A stretch of DNA of 64,000 bases, taken from NCBI GenBank assembly GCA_052170555.1, contig JBQNAI010000002.1, forward strand, positions 62,001-126,000, given 5' to 3'. This DNA is from Scybalousia_A sp052170555. GTDB taxonomy: Bacteria; Bacteroidota; Bacteroidia; Bacteroidales; P3. Below, piece by piece: positions 9,105-17,334 of this stretch. Position 1 is the first letter of the stretch; every line of letters begins with the position of its first letter. Both the position numbers and the translations under genes were made by a program. Below the pieces are notes generated by a model. The model worked only from the letters and a program-made list of their open reading frames with translations, searched no databases and was not told where the DNA came from.

Positions 9105-11033
9105 ATGAAGACACAGTACAAACTCACGTTATCAAGATATCTTTTTGCATTCGCATTATTGTTATTAACACAAGTTGTTTTCTATTTTCTCAATGCAAAA
9201 TTGTTTAATATTAACTCTTTTTCTGGATTAATATTGATATGCTGGGGGAATATCAAATTTGCTCTATCTACTCTTAGTTTTTACTTAGCACCTTTTTTGT
9301 TTCTTTCTCTACTCCCTTTACCTCTTCACACAAATAAGGTTTATAGAATAATAACATCAGTGCTTTATTTTACTGCTGTTGAATTTATAATGGTATTAAA
9401 TTTAATTGACTGTGGATATTTCGGTTTCACTTTCAAAAGAATAACTTTTGATATTTTCAGTTATCTGGGCGTAGGAGGAGATTTCAATTCCCTTATTCCC
9501 ACTTTTGCACGTGATTATTGGCATATTATACTTATTTTTATCCTTCTAAACTTTATTTTGTACTATACAGATAACAAGTTTAGAAAAAAATATTCTACTA
9601 CCTGCATAAATCAGAATTATAATCTTATTTGGTATGGAAAAAACACTATAGTTTTTTTTGCCCTCGCTTTTGTGATGATTATCTTCCAAAGAGGAGGAGT
9701 GCAAAAGAGAGCAATGGGACCGATTCATGCAAGTAATTATGCTACAACGCAAAATACCGCACTTGTCTTGAATACTCCATATACTTTTTACCGCACAATA
9801 GGTAAAGTGGCTTTGGAAACAAAACATTATTATGACGAGAAATCCTTGCAAGTTATATTTTCTCCTATTCAATCTCCCAACACCAATGTATGGACAGACA
9901 CTCTATTTAATGAAATCCCGACAGTAGGTAAAACAAATATTATGATTATCATTGTAGAAAGTTTTTCTGCAGAATACACAGGCATATATAATAAAAAGAC
10001 TCCTACGTATACTCCCTTTTTTGATTCTTTAGCTAAACACTCCATAGTTTTTAATGGAATTAGTAATGGTAAAAAAAGTATAGATGGCATCCCCAGTATC
10101 ATTGCTTCCATCCCTCTACTAAACGAGACACCATATATCACTTCTTCCTATGGAAATAATAGGTTAGGCTCTATTGCATCCCTTCTCCAAGAGGAAGGTT
10201 ATCAAACGGCTTTCTTCCATGGAGGATATAATGGGACAATGAATTTTGACGGATTCGCTCATCAGGTCGGCTTTACTTCATATTACGGCAAGAATGAATA
10301 TAATAATAACAAGGATTATGATGGCAATTGGGGAATATTTGATGAACCATTTCTACAATACACCGTTAACAAGATGAATTCTATAAAAGAGCCTTTTATT
10401 ACTACATTGTTCACATTAAGTAATCATCCCCCTTATACAATTCCTAAGAAACACATAGGACGTTTCAAAAAAGGTAAAATACCTTACTATGAAACTATCG
10501 GATATACTGATTATGCTCTAAGGAAATTTTTTGCTGCTGCATCAAAAAGTGATTGGTACAAAAATACTCTATTTGTCATTACCGCAGATCATAGTGCTTG
10601 GAATGCGACAAAGGAATTTAAATCGGAATTAGGATTGTACAAAATACCTATTATTATATTCTCTCCAATGTTGAAACATGGTATTGAAACAAATCAAGTA
10701 TTACAGCAAATAGATATTCTTCCTACGTTGAATGATATGCTCCACACTGGCAAAAATATATTTGCTTTCGGTCGCAGTGCATTCTCCACAAAACCGCATT
10801 TTTATATTTATTATTCTAACGGAGAATATATTCTAATGATTGGCAATTACGTGAGTAAGTACCGTGATGGATTTGCGACACAACTCTACAATGTAAAATA
10901 TGATGCTGATATGAGAAACAATATTGCAAAAGAGAAACAAACAATAACACTATATCATGAAAAACTAACTAAGGCTATTATTCAACAATATAACAATAGA
11001 CTCATAAAAAACAAAACGACTGTAATAGAATAA
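9105..11033 (+). CDS. LTA-synthase-family membrane sulfatase
   Basis: The 642-residue protein has about five N-terminal transmembrane helices (within residues 1-210) and an extracytoplasmic sulfatase/phosphoethanolamine-transferase-like domain. Visible features are IMIIIVESFSAE (metal-binding Glu, around residue 290), the nucleophile region GKKSIDGIPS (Ser in place of the Thr of LtaS; Ser is common in this subgroup), and ITADHSAW (metal-binding DH near 495). In Gram-negative bacteria such enzymes transfer phosphoglycerol or phosphoethanolamine groups to envelope glycans or lipids. The substrate here is unknown. It follows gldB by 6 bp. Confidence 0.88.
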   Translation: MKTQYKLTLSRYLFAFALLLLTQVVFYFLNAKLFNINSFSGLILICWGNIKFALSTLSFYLAPFLFLSLLPLPLHTNKVYRIITSVLYFTAVEFIMVLNLIDCGYFGFTFKRITFDIFSYLGVGGDFNSLIPTFARDYWHIILIFILLNFILYYTDNKFRKKYSTTCINQNYNLIWYGKNTIVFFALAFVMIIFQRGGVQKRAMGPIHASNYATTQNTALVLNTPYTFYRTIGKVALETKHYYDEKSLQVIFSPIQSPNTNVWTDTLFNEIPTVGKTNIMIIIVESFSAEYTGIYNKKTPTYTPFFDSLAKHSIVFNGISNGKKSIDGIPSIIASIPLLNETPYITSSYGNNRLGSIASLLQEEGYQTAFFHGGYNGTMNFDGFAHQVGFTSYYGKNEYNNNKDYDGNWGIFDEPFLQYTVNKMNSIKEPFITTLFTLSNHPPYTIPKKHIGRFKKGKIPYYETIGYTDYALRKFFAAASKSDWYKNTLFVITADHSAWNATKEFKSELGLYKIPIIIFSPMLKHGIETNQVLQQIDILPTLNDMLHTGKNIFAFGRSAFSTKPHFYIYYSNGEYILMIGNYVSKYRDGFATQLYNVKYDADMRNNIAKEKQTITLYHEKLTKAIIQQYNNRLIKNKTTVIE

Positions 11034-11068
11034 ATAATTAATAAAATTAGATAAAGAAAAGAAAAATT

Positions 11069-11128
11069 AATGTCAAGAAAGAATTTTTTCTTTTCAAAAA
11101 AGAGTTTACTAATCACGCACTTTAGTTT
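11069..11128 (+). repeat. Dispersed intergenic repeat, copy 1 (relative at 57747-57806)
   Basis: About 60 bp beginning AATGTCAAGAAAGA and ending ACTAATCACGCACTTTAG match 57747-57806 with small differences. The left half can fold (AAGAAAG / CTTTTC-type arms) and may act as a transcription terminator after the sulfatase gene. It lies 35 bp beyond that stop and ~50 bp before the lipid-kinase gene. Confidence 0.7.
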
Positions 11129-11177
11129 TTTGGAATGCCATTCTATTTTTACAATATTAAAAATCTAATTCGTTGTT

Positions 11178-12131
11178 ATGAAAGATAAGATTCTATTTAT
11201 TATAAATCCTGTATCCGGCATAGGAAGACAAAAAACCGTAGAGCAGTCTTTAGACAAATTTTTAGACAAAAACAAATTTGATTGTACTATTGCCTACACT
11301 GAGTACGCACATCATGCAACTGAGATTGCTCAAAAGGCGACATGCCAGGGTTATAACTGCGTTGTAGCCGTAGGTGGAGATGGTAGTATCAATGACTGTG
11401 TTAGAGGATTGATTGGTACTAATATCAAATTTGGGATTATTCCAGCTGGCAGCGGAAATGGATTAGCTCGTTGCTTACATATACCATTGAATGTGGATAA
11501 AGCAATCGAAGTTATAAATAATTACAACCATATCAATATGGATACGGTCAATGTAAATGGATATGACTATGTTTCTATTGCGGGTATAGGTTTTGATGCA
11601 TTGATTGCTAAGCAGTTTACAGGAAATACAACAAGAGGATTTCAGACATATTTACGTCTTGTTTTACAAGATTACTTCAATTACAAACAAAAAAAATATA
11701 AATTGCTCATTGATGGCAAAGAAGTTGTAACCGAGGCCTTGTTTATTTCATTTGCAAACTCTAATCAATTTGGTTACAATGCCGTTGTTGCTCCTAAGGC
11801 TTCCGTAAACGACGGTCTGATGGACGTAAGTGTAGTAAAAAAAGTTCCTTTAGCTTTGGTTCCTTTAGTAATTCAGTTTATGTTTTTCAGAAACTTTGAC
11901 AAAAGTCCATATGTTCAAACTTTTTCAGCAAAAAGTGTAAAAGTGATAGGCTTTGATGATGAATTAATTAATTTAGATGGTGAAGCAATGGAAATTAAAG
12001 ACAACATATTGGAGTTTAAAATCAATCCCTCTTCTCTCAATGTAGTGATACCTGACGAAAAACGAAGTGAAATATTCCCCGGAGAGGTAAAAATAGCAGA
12101 ACTTATACAACAATTAAAACAAAGATTATAA
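11178..12131 (+). CDS. Diacylglycerol/lipid kinase (YegS/DgkB family)
   Basis: A 317-residue cytoplasmic enzyme of the DAGK catalytic-domain family. It contains the ATP-binding signature GGDGS (66-70) and the downstream block IIPAGSGNGLAR (~88-99). Members phosphorylate diacylglycerol or related lipids using ATP, recycling diacylglycerol or making modified lipids. The sulfatase two genes upstream could release diacylglycerol if it transfers phosphoglycerol from phosphatidylglycerol, which would give the neighbour a functional link; this is inference. Family length (~300) is normal and no truncation is seen. Confidence 0.92.
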   Translation: MKDKILFIINPVSGIGRQKTVEQSLDKFLDKNKFDCTIAYTEYAHHATEIAQKATCQGYNCVVAVGGDGSINDCVRGLIGTNIKFGIIPAGSGNGLARCLHIPLNVDKAIEVINNYNHINMDTVNVNGYDYVSIAGIGFDALIAKQFTGNTTRGFQTYLRLVLQDYFNYKQKKYKLLIDGKEVVTEALFISFANSNQFGYNAVVAPKASVNDGLMDVSVVKKVPLALVPLVIQFMFFRNFDKSPYVQTFSAKSVKVIGFDDELINLDGEAMEIKDNILEFKINPSSLNVVIPDEKRSEIFPGEVKIAELIQQLKQRL

Positions 12132-12201
12132 AATTTTATATGACATATGTGCAATAACGTTTGTTTCTATCACATAATCACAGAAACAATAATTTAGAGA
12201 T

Positions 12202-12561
12202 ATGAAAAAGGAAAAAAATTGTAATGATTTAAATGATTTATCCTCATTAAATGTAGTGTATTCCACTAATCCCGATTATGATTTTAGTGAAGAACAAGAA
12301 GAAAAGACTACTTTACCCAACAATCAACAGGTACTATATATTTCTTTAGATAAAAAACAAAGGGGAGGTAAAAAAGTTACTCTTGTTGAAAACTTTGTAG
12401 GTAACCAAAACGATCTTATAACTCTTGGCAAAACACTTAAAAATAAATGTGGTGTCGGCGGGACAATAAAAGAGGGCATTATATTGATTCAAGGCGATTT
12501 TAGAGACAAAATAGCAGATATTCTTCTAAAAGAAAACTACAAAATTAAAAGAAAAGGATAA
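12202..12561 (+). CDS. SUI1/YciH-family translation initiation factor
   Basis: A 119-residue protein whose C-terminal ~70 residues form a SUI1 (eIF1-like) domain. Key segments are KKVTLVENF (~53-61), LKNKCGVGGTIKEGII (~80-95) and the terminal IQGDFRDKI. Bacterial YciH proteins influence start-site fidelity. The N-terminal 45 residues are polar and poorly conserved, as usual. It follows the lipid kinase by 70 bp, with no clear promoter, and is convergent with the tryptophanase region. Confidence 0.9.
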   Translation: MKKEKNCNDLNDLSSLNVVYSTNPDYDFSEEQEEKTTLPNNQQVLYISLDKKQRGGKKVTLVENFVGNQNDLITLGKTLKNKCGVGGTIKEGIILIQGDFRDKIADILLKENYKIKRKG

Positions 12562-12739
12562 TAATTTCTTATAATATTATTTTTGTTTTACAATACAATT
12601 TAATATCATTTCACACTGATCATTCTCGGTCATGACAGCAAAAAATATTTGTTTTTGTCAAAAAATAAATTATACTGTTAAGATTATCAATTCTAGTGAA
12701 GAATATTTGTTTTTTTCTTTGAGATAAAATAAATATTAA

Positions 12740-12889
12740 CTACAAAATAGTAAATCTTGAAAATAAGATATGTAAGTACATAATAAAATTATCAATTACA
12801 ATTGTATGATAAAAATGAACTGTGGAAGATTCACATCTTCCACAGCAAAAAAAATGAATGTAAAAATGATGATGATTTTTATAGGTCAT
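12740..12889 (-). CDS. Candidate His-rich leader peptide with internal hairpin
   Basis: A 49-codon frame starting about 10 nt after the predicted transcription start reads MTYKNHHHFYIHFFCCGRC at its N-terminus, with His at 6-8, 12, 25, 28 and 40. His runs close to the start, followed immediately by a strong hairpin (12820-12845, codons 15-24), are what a histidine attenuator looks like. However, no histidine gene lies downstream on the minus strand; the next gene is the convergent SUI1 factor. The frame may have been shorter originally. I infer a relic or stand-alone regulatory RNA. It could also be a chance frame. Confidence 0.45.
   Translation of the reverse strand: MTYKNHHHFYIHFFCCGRCESSTVHFYHTIVIDNFIMYLHILFSRFTIL
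12820..12845 (-). terminator. Perfect 11-bp stem, 4-nt loop hairpin (attenuator-like)
   Basis: CTGTGGAAGAT (12820-12830) and ATCTTCCACAG (12835-12845) are perfect inverted repeats around a 4-base loop. On the minus strand the stem is followed by TTCATTTTTATC, an imperfect T-tract, so it could terminate a transcript of ~85 nt begun at the promoter at 12907-12937. It is the strongest short hairpin in an otherwise AT-rich gap of more than 500 bp. Confidence 0.6.
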
Positions 12890-12906
12890 GCACCCACAAC
12901 CTTTTG

Positions 12907-12937
12907 CAAAGGTACTACTTTTTGAATAATCCACAAA
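12907..12937 (-). promoter_or_regulatory. Consensus Bacteroidetes promoter facing left
   Basis: On the minus strand TTTG (12937-12934), a 19-nt spacer and TACCTTTG (12914-12907) match the TTTG-N19-TAnnTTTG consensus exactly. Transcription would start near 12900 and run into the His-rich frame and hairpin, not into any intact gene. A run of nine G (12970-12962 on this strand) lies 25-33 bp upstream. Confidence 0.65.
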
Positions 12938-13020
12938 ATTTTTTTACAAAAAATAAAAATACCCCCCCCCATAAAAAACTGTAAATCAATATATTCTATT
13001 CTTAATACAAAAGAAATAAA

Positions 13021-13053
13021 AATAGGTGGCAAGAGGATAACTCGCCACCTATT
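13021..13053 (-). terminator. Rho-independent terminator of tryptophanase
   Basis: Perfect 10-bp arms AATAGGTGGC (13021-13030) and GCCACCTATT (13044-13053) are followed on the minus strand by TTTTTATTTCTT. The hairpin begins 25 bp after the tnaA stop. Confidence 0.85.
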
Positions 13054-13077
13054 AAACTTCATTTGAAAATCTTAATT

Positions 13078-14454
13078 TTATCCTAACCTTTTCAATTTTA
13101 CAGTGAAGTGCCTCATAAGTGGAGCTTCCCATTCAATTGCTACTCCCCTTTTTACTTCATGCCTACGATCATAAACATTCTTCAACGCTACTGCTATCAC
13201 ATCCATATGATTATTTGTGTATACTCTTCTTGGGATACAAAGTCGTAAAAGATCTAATCCTCCAAAACGATTTTCTCTTGTTATCGGATCACGATCTGCT
13301 AACATATACCCTATCTCGCAAGCACGAATTCCTGCCTCCAAATACAGTTCACAAGTAAGTGTTTGCCCTGGAAATTCTTCCTTTGGTATTTGGTCCAAAA
13401 CTTTATCTGCATCAACAAATATAGCATGTCCACCAGCAGGTCTTTGATATGGAATACCAAACTCATCAAGTTTGTGAGCAAGGTACTCAACCTGCTTAAT
13501 ACGGGTTTCAAGCATCTCAAATTCGGTATTCTCATCCAATCCTACGGCAATAGCATTCAAATCCCTACCATTTAATCCTCCATAAGTTACATATCCTTCA
13601 AATGGTATACAAAACAATTTACATCCTTCATACCATTCTTGATTCCTCATAGCGATAAATCCTCCCATATTAACTATAGCATCTTTTTTACAAGACATAG
13701 TTGCCGCATCCACATAAGAATACATCTGTCTAACTATCTCTTTTATAGATTTTTCTTTGTAACCTTCCTCACGTGTCTTAATGAAATAAGCATTTTCTGC
13801 AAAACGTGCAGAATCCATTACAACAGGTATATTGTACGAGTGACAAAGCTCACATGTATCCTTAATATTTTGCATACTTACAGGCTGTCCTCCTTTAGTA
13901 TTATTAGTAACTGTAAGAACCATGAAGGGAACATTACCTTTGTTTTCCTCCAATACTTTCTTTAACAGTTCTATTGAAACATTCCCCTTAAATGGAAGTT
14001 CTATTTGAGTGTCATTTGCCTCTGGAATAGTTACGTCTATTGCAATGGCTTTACGTGATTCTATATGACCTTTGGTTGTGTCAAAATGTGCATTGCCCGG
14101 TATAACATTTCCTTCTTTTACTAAATAAGAGAATAAGACATTCTCGGCAGCACGTCCTTGATGTGTTGGTATAACGTAATCTAATCCAAAGATTTTTTTC
14201 ACCATTCCTTCAAATCTGTAAAACGACGTTGCTCCTGCATAAGACTCATCGCCCAACATCATTGCAGACCACTGTTCTTGACTCATAGATCCTGTCCCGG
14301 AATCTGTCAAAAGGTCAATATAAACTTGTTCACTTTTCAATTGAAACACATTGTAATGAGCTTCTTTTAACCATTGTTCTCTCTGTGCTTTTGTGGACTT
14401 ACGCAATGGTTCTACCATCTTTATTTTCCACGATTCTGCAAAAGGTAATTCCAT
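13078..14454 (-). CDS. tnaA: Tryptophanase
   Basis: A 458-residue PLP enzyme starting at MELPFAESWKIK, the usual N-terminus of the Bacteroidetes enzyme. The frame is open nine codons further upstream (14481), but that extension is not family-like. The PLP lysine is in MSCKKDAIVNMGG, and THQGRAAENV and SGTGSMS are conserved active-site blocks. Tryptophanase splits L-tryptophan into indole, pyruvate and ammonia. Tyrosine phenol-lyase is a close relative, but the sequence blocks favour tryptophanase. It is a single-gene unit with a terminator at 13021-13053 and a predicted promoter ~200 bp upstream, giving an unusually long leader. It could supply ammonia and pyruvate to an amino-acid-fed cell. 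Confidence 0.93.
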   Translation of the reverse strand: MELPFAESWKIKMVEPLRKSTKAQREQWLKEAHYNVFQLKSEQVYIDLLTDSGTGSMSQEQWSAMMLGDESYAGATSFYRFEGMVKKIFGLDYVIPTHQGRAAENVLFSYLVKEGNVIPGNAHFDTTKGHIESRKAIAIDVTIPEANDTQIELPFKGNVSIELLKKVLEENKGNVPFMVLTVTNNTKGGQPVSMQNIKDTCELCHSYNIPVVMDSARFAENAYFIKTREEGYKEKSIKEIVRQMYSYVDAATMSCKKDAIVNMGGFIAMRNQEWYEGCKLFCIPFEGYVTYGGLNGRDLNAIAVGLDENTEFEMLETRIKQVEYLAHKLDEFGIPYQRPAGGHAIFVDADKVLDQIPKEEFPGQTLTCELYLEAGIRACEIGYMLADRDPITRENRFGGLDLLRLCIPRRVYTNNHMDVIAVALKNVYDRRHEVKRGVAIEWEAPLMRHFTVKLKRLG

Positions 14455-14479
14455 GATTTTTAAATAATTTTTGATTATC

Positions 14480-14700
14480 AACTAAATTAAATGATTTCTT
14501 TTTTATGAAAATAAACGCAACAAACGGTGCAGTAGCAAATATATTACAACCTAGACACTACGCACCAAGCAAAGAAAACCTGTCAAGTTCCTTTATATTA
14601 AGAAAATCATGAGGTATAAATCCCCTTTGATTAATTTTTTCCACTTCTCCCTTCTTTTCACTTGCAAAGTTACAAAAGAAAACAACATTACCAAAATTTT
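14480..14700 (-). promoter_or_regulatory. Predicted tnaA promoter and ~200-nt leader
   Basis: On the minus strand TAACTTTG (plus bases about 14664-14671) matches the -7 consensus. A transcript from there would carry ~200 nt before the tnaA ATG. In-frame from a GTG the leader could encode about 28 residues containing GFIPHDFLNIKELD; it has no Trp codon, so it does not resemble E. coli TnaC. Regulation is unknown. Confidence 0.4.
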
Positions 14701-14779
14701 TACAATGAATTCTACAAAACGTATTCTCTTTTTGCATAAATATCTTTCTAAAAAAAATAGAAAATACAATATATACCAA

Positions 14780-15283
14780 TAACAGGTATATATTGTGTTA
14801 TTATAGCTACAAATATTTTGATTTATTATATCAAATCCAATAAATTATTCCCTTTCTACTTCCTTTGGATTTAACATATAACTTAATATGGGGAAAAGTG
14901 GTAAGAAACATTAAGTCAAAGATCGTAATTAATAAATTCTTTCTTTAAAAGAAGAGTTTATTTGAAATGTTAATAATTTCTTTAGTCAAAAGTATCATAT
15001 TTGCAAACTAGAATGCAAGATTTGATTATTACGATATTTTGCCACTAAAAAGAATGATACTTTGGTAAATAAATACTGCGAAAACAGTATACGAAAATAC
15101 TTTATCGGATAAAAAAATTATTTTACAAAATACCAAAAGATAGGATAAAATAATAAATGCAACATTATTTTTAAGCTTGTATATAAATATACTATTATAA
15201 TAACAATACTAAGTATATAAAAAATAAAAATGATTTTTGAAGAACTAATTCATCAGTATAATATTGTGAACTTTTTATATGGC
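14780..15283. other. AT-rich gap upstream of tnaA and downstream of ftsZ
   Basis: No coding frame or gene remnant could be recognised in this ~500-bp stretch. It holds a small hairpin (ATACTG / CAGTAT near 15076-15093) and a TTAAAAGAAGAGTTTATTTG segment weakly resembling the dispersed intergenic repeat. Confidence 0.5.
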
Positions 15284-15315
15284 AAAGGGGTATATTATTT
15301 GTAATACACCCCTTT
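15284..15315 (-). terminator. Possible hairpin terminator after ftsZ
   Basis: Arms AAAGGGGTATA (15284-15294) and TACACCCCTTT (15305-15315) pair with one mismatch, ~30 bp after the ftsZ stop. There is no clean T-run after the stem on the minus strand, so it is a weak terminator call. Confidence 0.45.
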
Positions 15316-15343
15316 ATAAAAAAATATCATAATATAAAAATTC

Positions 15344-17164
15344 CTAATCTACGCCGGAACCTATAACAGGATTTTCCATTAAAATTACAGTTCCATCTTT
15401 ACTTAACCCCATGCGGGTATCAGAGTTATTTACTTGCGAAAGTTTCTCATCAATATCATCTATAGTAGGACGCAGACTCTCTATCAAAGCCGTATTCCCT
15501 GCTTTCAACTCTTCATTTATACGTTTAATCCTTCTCTTTTTTGCCTCTATGTCTTGTGGAGTGTTGGAAATTTTCAACGAATCTCCGACAAAGCCCGACT
15601 CCGACAAAGTAATGTCTCGCAACGTTGGTCTATATTGCGAAGGCACATTCTCAGATTTGAATATTTGATCCATCTCCCTATTTTCAGTCTTAGCAAATAA
15701 AGAAGACATAACATCTTTACCTGAAATATCGTTTTGTTCTTTTTCAGCAAAGTTATCTTGTCTAATCTCTTTTTCGGTTATGGCAAATGCTTTCAATATA
15801 TCTTCCTTATTTTCTTCTACAGGTTGCGGAGTTACTGTTTGCCTAACTATTTGCGAATCTATAAGAGGTTCTCCTAATTTTATTTTTATCATTTGAGATT
15901 CTTCCTCTATGGCAATATTTGTTTGGGTTGTGCTCTTAGTTTTTTCCCTTACAACAAAAGGTAAAACCGAATTCTTTAATTCTGTTTGCTTTACATGATA
16001 AGCTGACTGCGAAACAGTTTGCATAGTCGCTTGGGATGTCTCAATATTTGCTCGAGAAGGTGTATTCTCCTTATCGTCTACAACGGGAAGAACACGCATT
16101 TCCACAGTATCCTCATCTTTTAAATCCTGTGAAAAAGCTTTATTTCTATGCTCTTCACAATATATCTCTTTATTCTCAAATCCAGTCGCAACAAGAGTAA
16201 TAGCAATCTTTTCTTCTAAAGAATCATCATAACCATATCCCCATATCTTATCAACATCTGCACTAGTTTGGTCATCTATATAGTTCGTTATTGTTTCCAA
16301 TTCTTCCATCTGCAATTGATACTCCTCCTTTGAGGAAAAAGAAACATACAAAAGAATATTCTTTGTATTTTTTAAATCATTATCGTTAAGTAAATCGCTT
16401 GTTGTTGCAGAAACTATAGCTTTGTAGGCTCTATCCTCTCCCTCTCCAATACCACTTCCCATCAAAGCTACACCAGAATGTTTCATCACAGATTGAACGT
16501 CACGAAAATCCACGTGAATATAAGCATTAGCCGTCATAATCTCTGAAATACCCTTTGCAGCCGTAAGCAATACATCATCTGCAAGAGCGAAAGCATTAGA
16601 CAAAAGCATCGTCCCTTTTCCTTTCAACTTATCCGTATTAACAGTTATGATAGCATCCACAACTTTTTTTAAATTCTCAATCCCAACTTTCGCTTGTTCT
16701 CTCCTCCTTCTCCCTTCAAATGAAAAGGGAATTGTAACCACAGCAACAACCAATATTTCATCATTACCACCATCTATTTCTATTTCTTTTGCAATCTTAG
16801 CTATCTCAGGGGAAGCTCCTGTCCCCGTACCTCCTCCCATACCAGCGGCAATAAACAACATATGAGTATTATTACTCAAGACAGATTTTATCCTATCTGA
16901 AGCAGTAACAGCTGCTTGTTGTCCTACCAAAGGATCATTCCCTGCACCCAAATCTTTATCTCCCAATTTTATTTTTGTAGCGACAGGTGAGGCTTCCAAA
17001 CTCTGTTTATCCGTATTGCAAACAATAAAGTCCACTCCTGTGATACCTTTATTATACATATGATTGACAGCATTAGTGCCTGCTCCTCCTACACCAATAA
17101 CCTTAATATACGAACCCTGCTGTTCCATCGCAGGAATTATATCAAAAAATTCAATATCTGACAT
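15344..17164 (-). CDS. ftsZ: Cell-division GTPase FtsZ, with long C-terminal region
   Basis: FtsZ polymerises at midcell into the division ring. The tubulin signature GGGTGTG is at residues 110-116, with GGAGTNAV at ~26-33. The T7 loop keeps both catalytic Asp residues (HVDFRDV, ~215), though His stands where Asn is usual (INVDF). The GTPase core ends near residue 330. The protein is 606 residues long, against roughly 430-480 in most relatives I know, because of a ~230-residue hydrophilic linker rich in Glu, Gln, Ser and Thr. It then has a helical basic segment (AKKRRIKRINEEL, ~540) and ends ENPVIGSGVD, loosely recalling the NRFLHDNVD ending of flavobacterial FtsZ. It is the last gene of the cluster, with a 170-bp gap from ftsA. 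Confidence 0.95.
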   Translation of the reverse strand: MSDIEFFDIIPAMEQQGSYIKVIGVGGAGTNAVNHMYNKGITGVDFIVCNTDKQSLEASPVATKIKLGDKDLGAGNDPLVGQQAAVTASDRIKSVLSNNTHMLFIAAGMGGGTGTGASPEIAKIAKEIEIDGGNDEILVVAVVTIPFSFEGRRRREQAKVGIENLKKVVDAIITVNTDKLKGKGTMLLSNAFALADDVLLTAAKGISEIMTANAYIHVDFRDVQSVMKHSGVALMGSGIGEGEDRAYKAIVSATTSDLLNDNDLKNTKNILLYVSFSSKEEYQLQMEELETITNYIDDQTSADVDKIWGYGYDDSLEEKIAITLVATGFENKEIYCEEHRNKAFSQDLKDEDTVEMRVLPVVDDKENTPSRANIETSQATMQTVSQSAYHVKQTELKNSVLPFVVREKTKSTTQTNIAIEEESQMIKIKLGEPLIDSQIVRQTVTPQPVEENKEDILKAFAITEKEIRQDNFAEKEQNDISGKDVMSSLFAKTENREMDQIFKSENVPSQYRPTLRDITLSESGFVGDSLKISNTPQDIEAKKRRIKRINEELKAGNTALIESLRPTIDDIDEKLSQVNNSDTRMGLSKDGTVILMENPVIGSGVD

Positions 17165-17334
17165 ATTACCTATTTATTTTATTCTAATAAATCTTAGCTC
17201 TTCAACTCTAAAATTCTTTCAATTTGTAAAATTACTAATTTTTTCATACTTATTTCAAAGTACATTGATATTTTTTATAAACATCAAATTGTTAATAAGT
17301 AACTTCAACTATATCGTATAATTTCTCCTTTATG

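Noticed and set aside
9546..9872. Antisense 108-codon frame within the sulfatase gene
   Set aside because: Shadow frame opposite a well-supported gene with intact motifs; no independent evidence.
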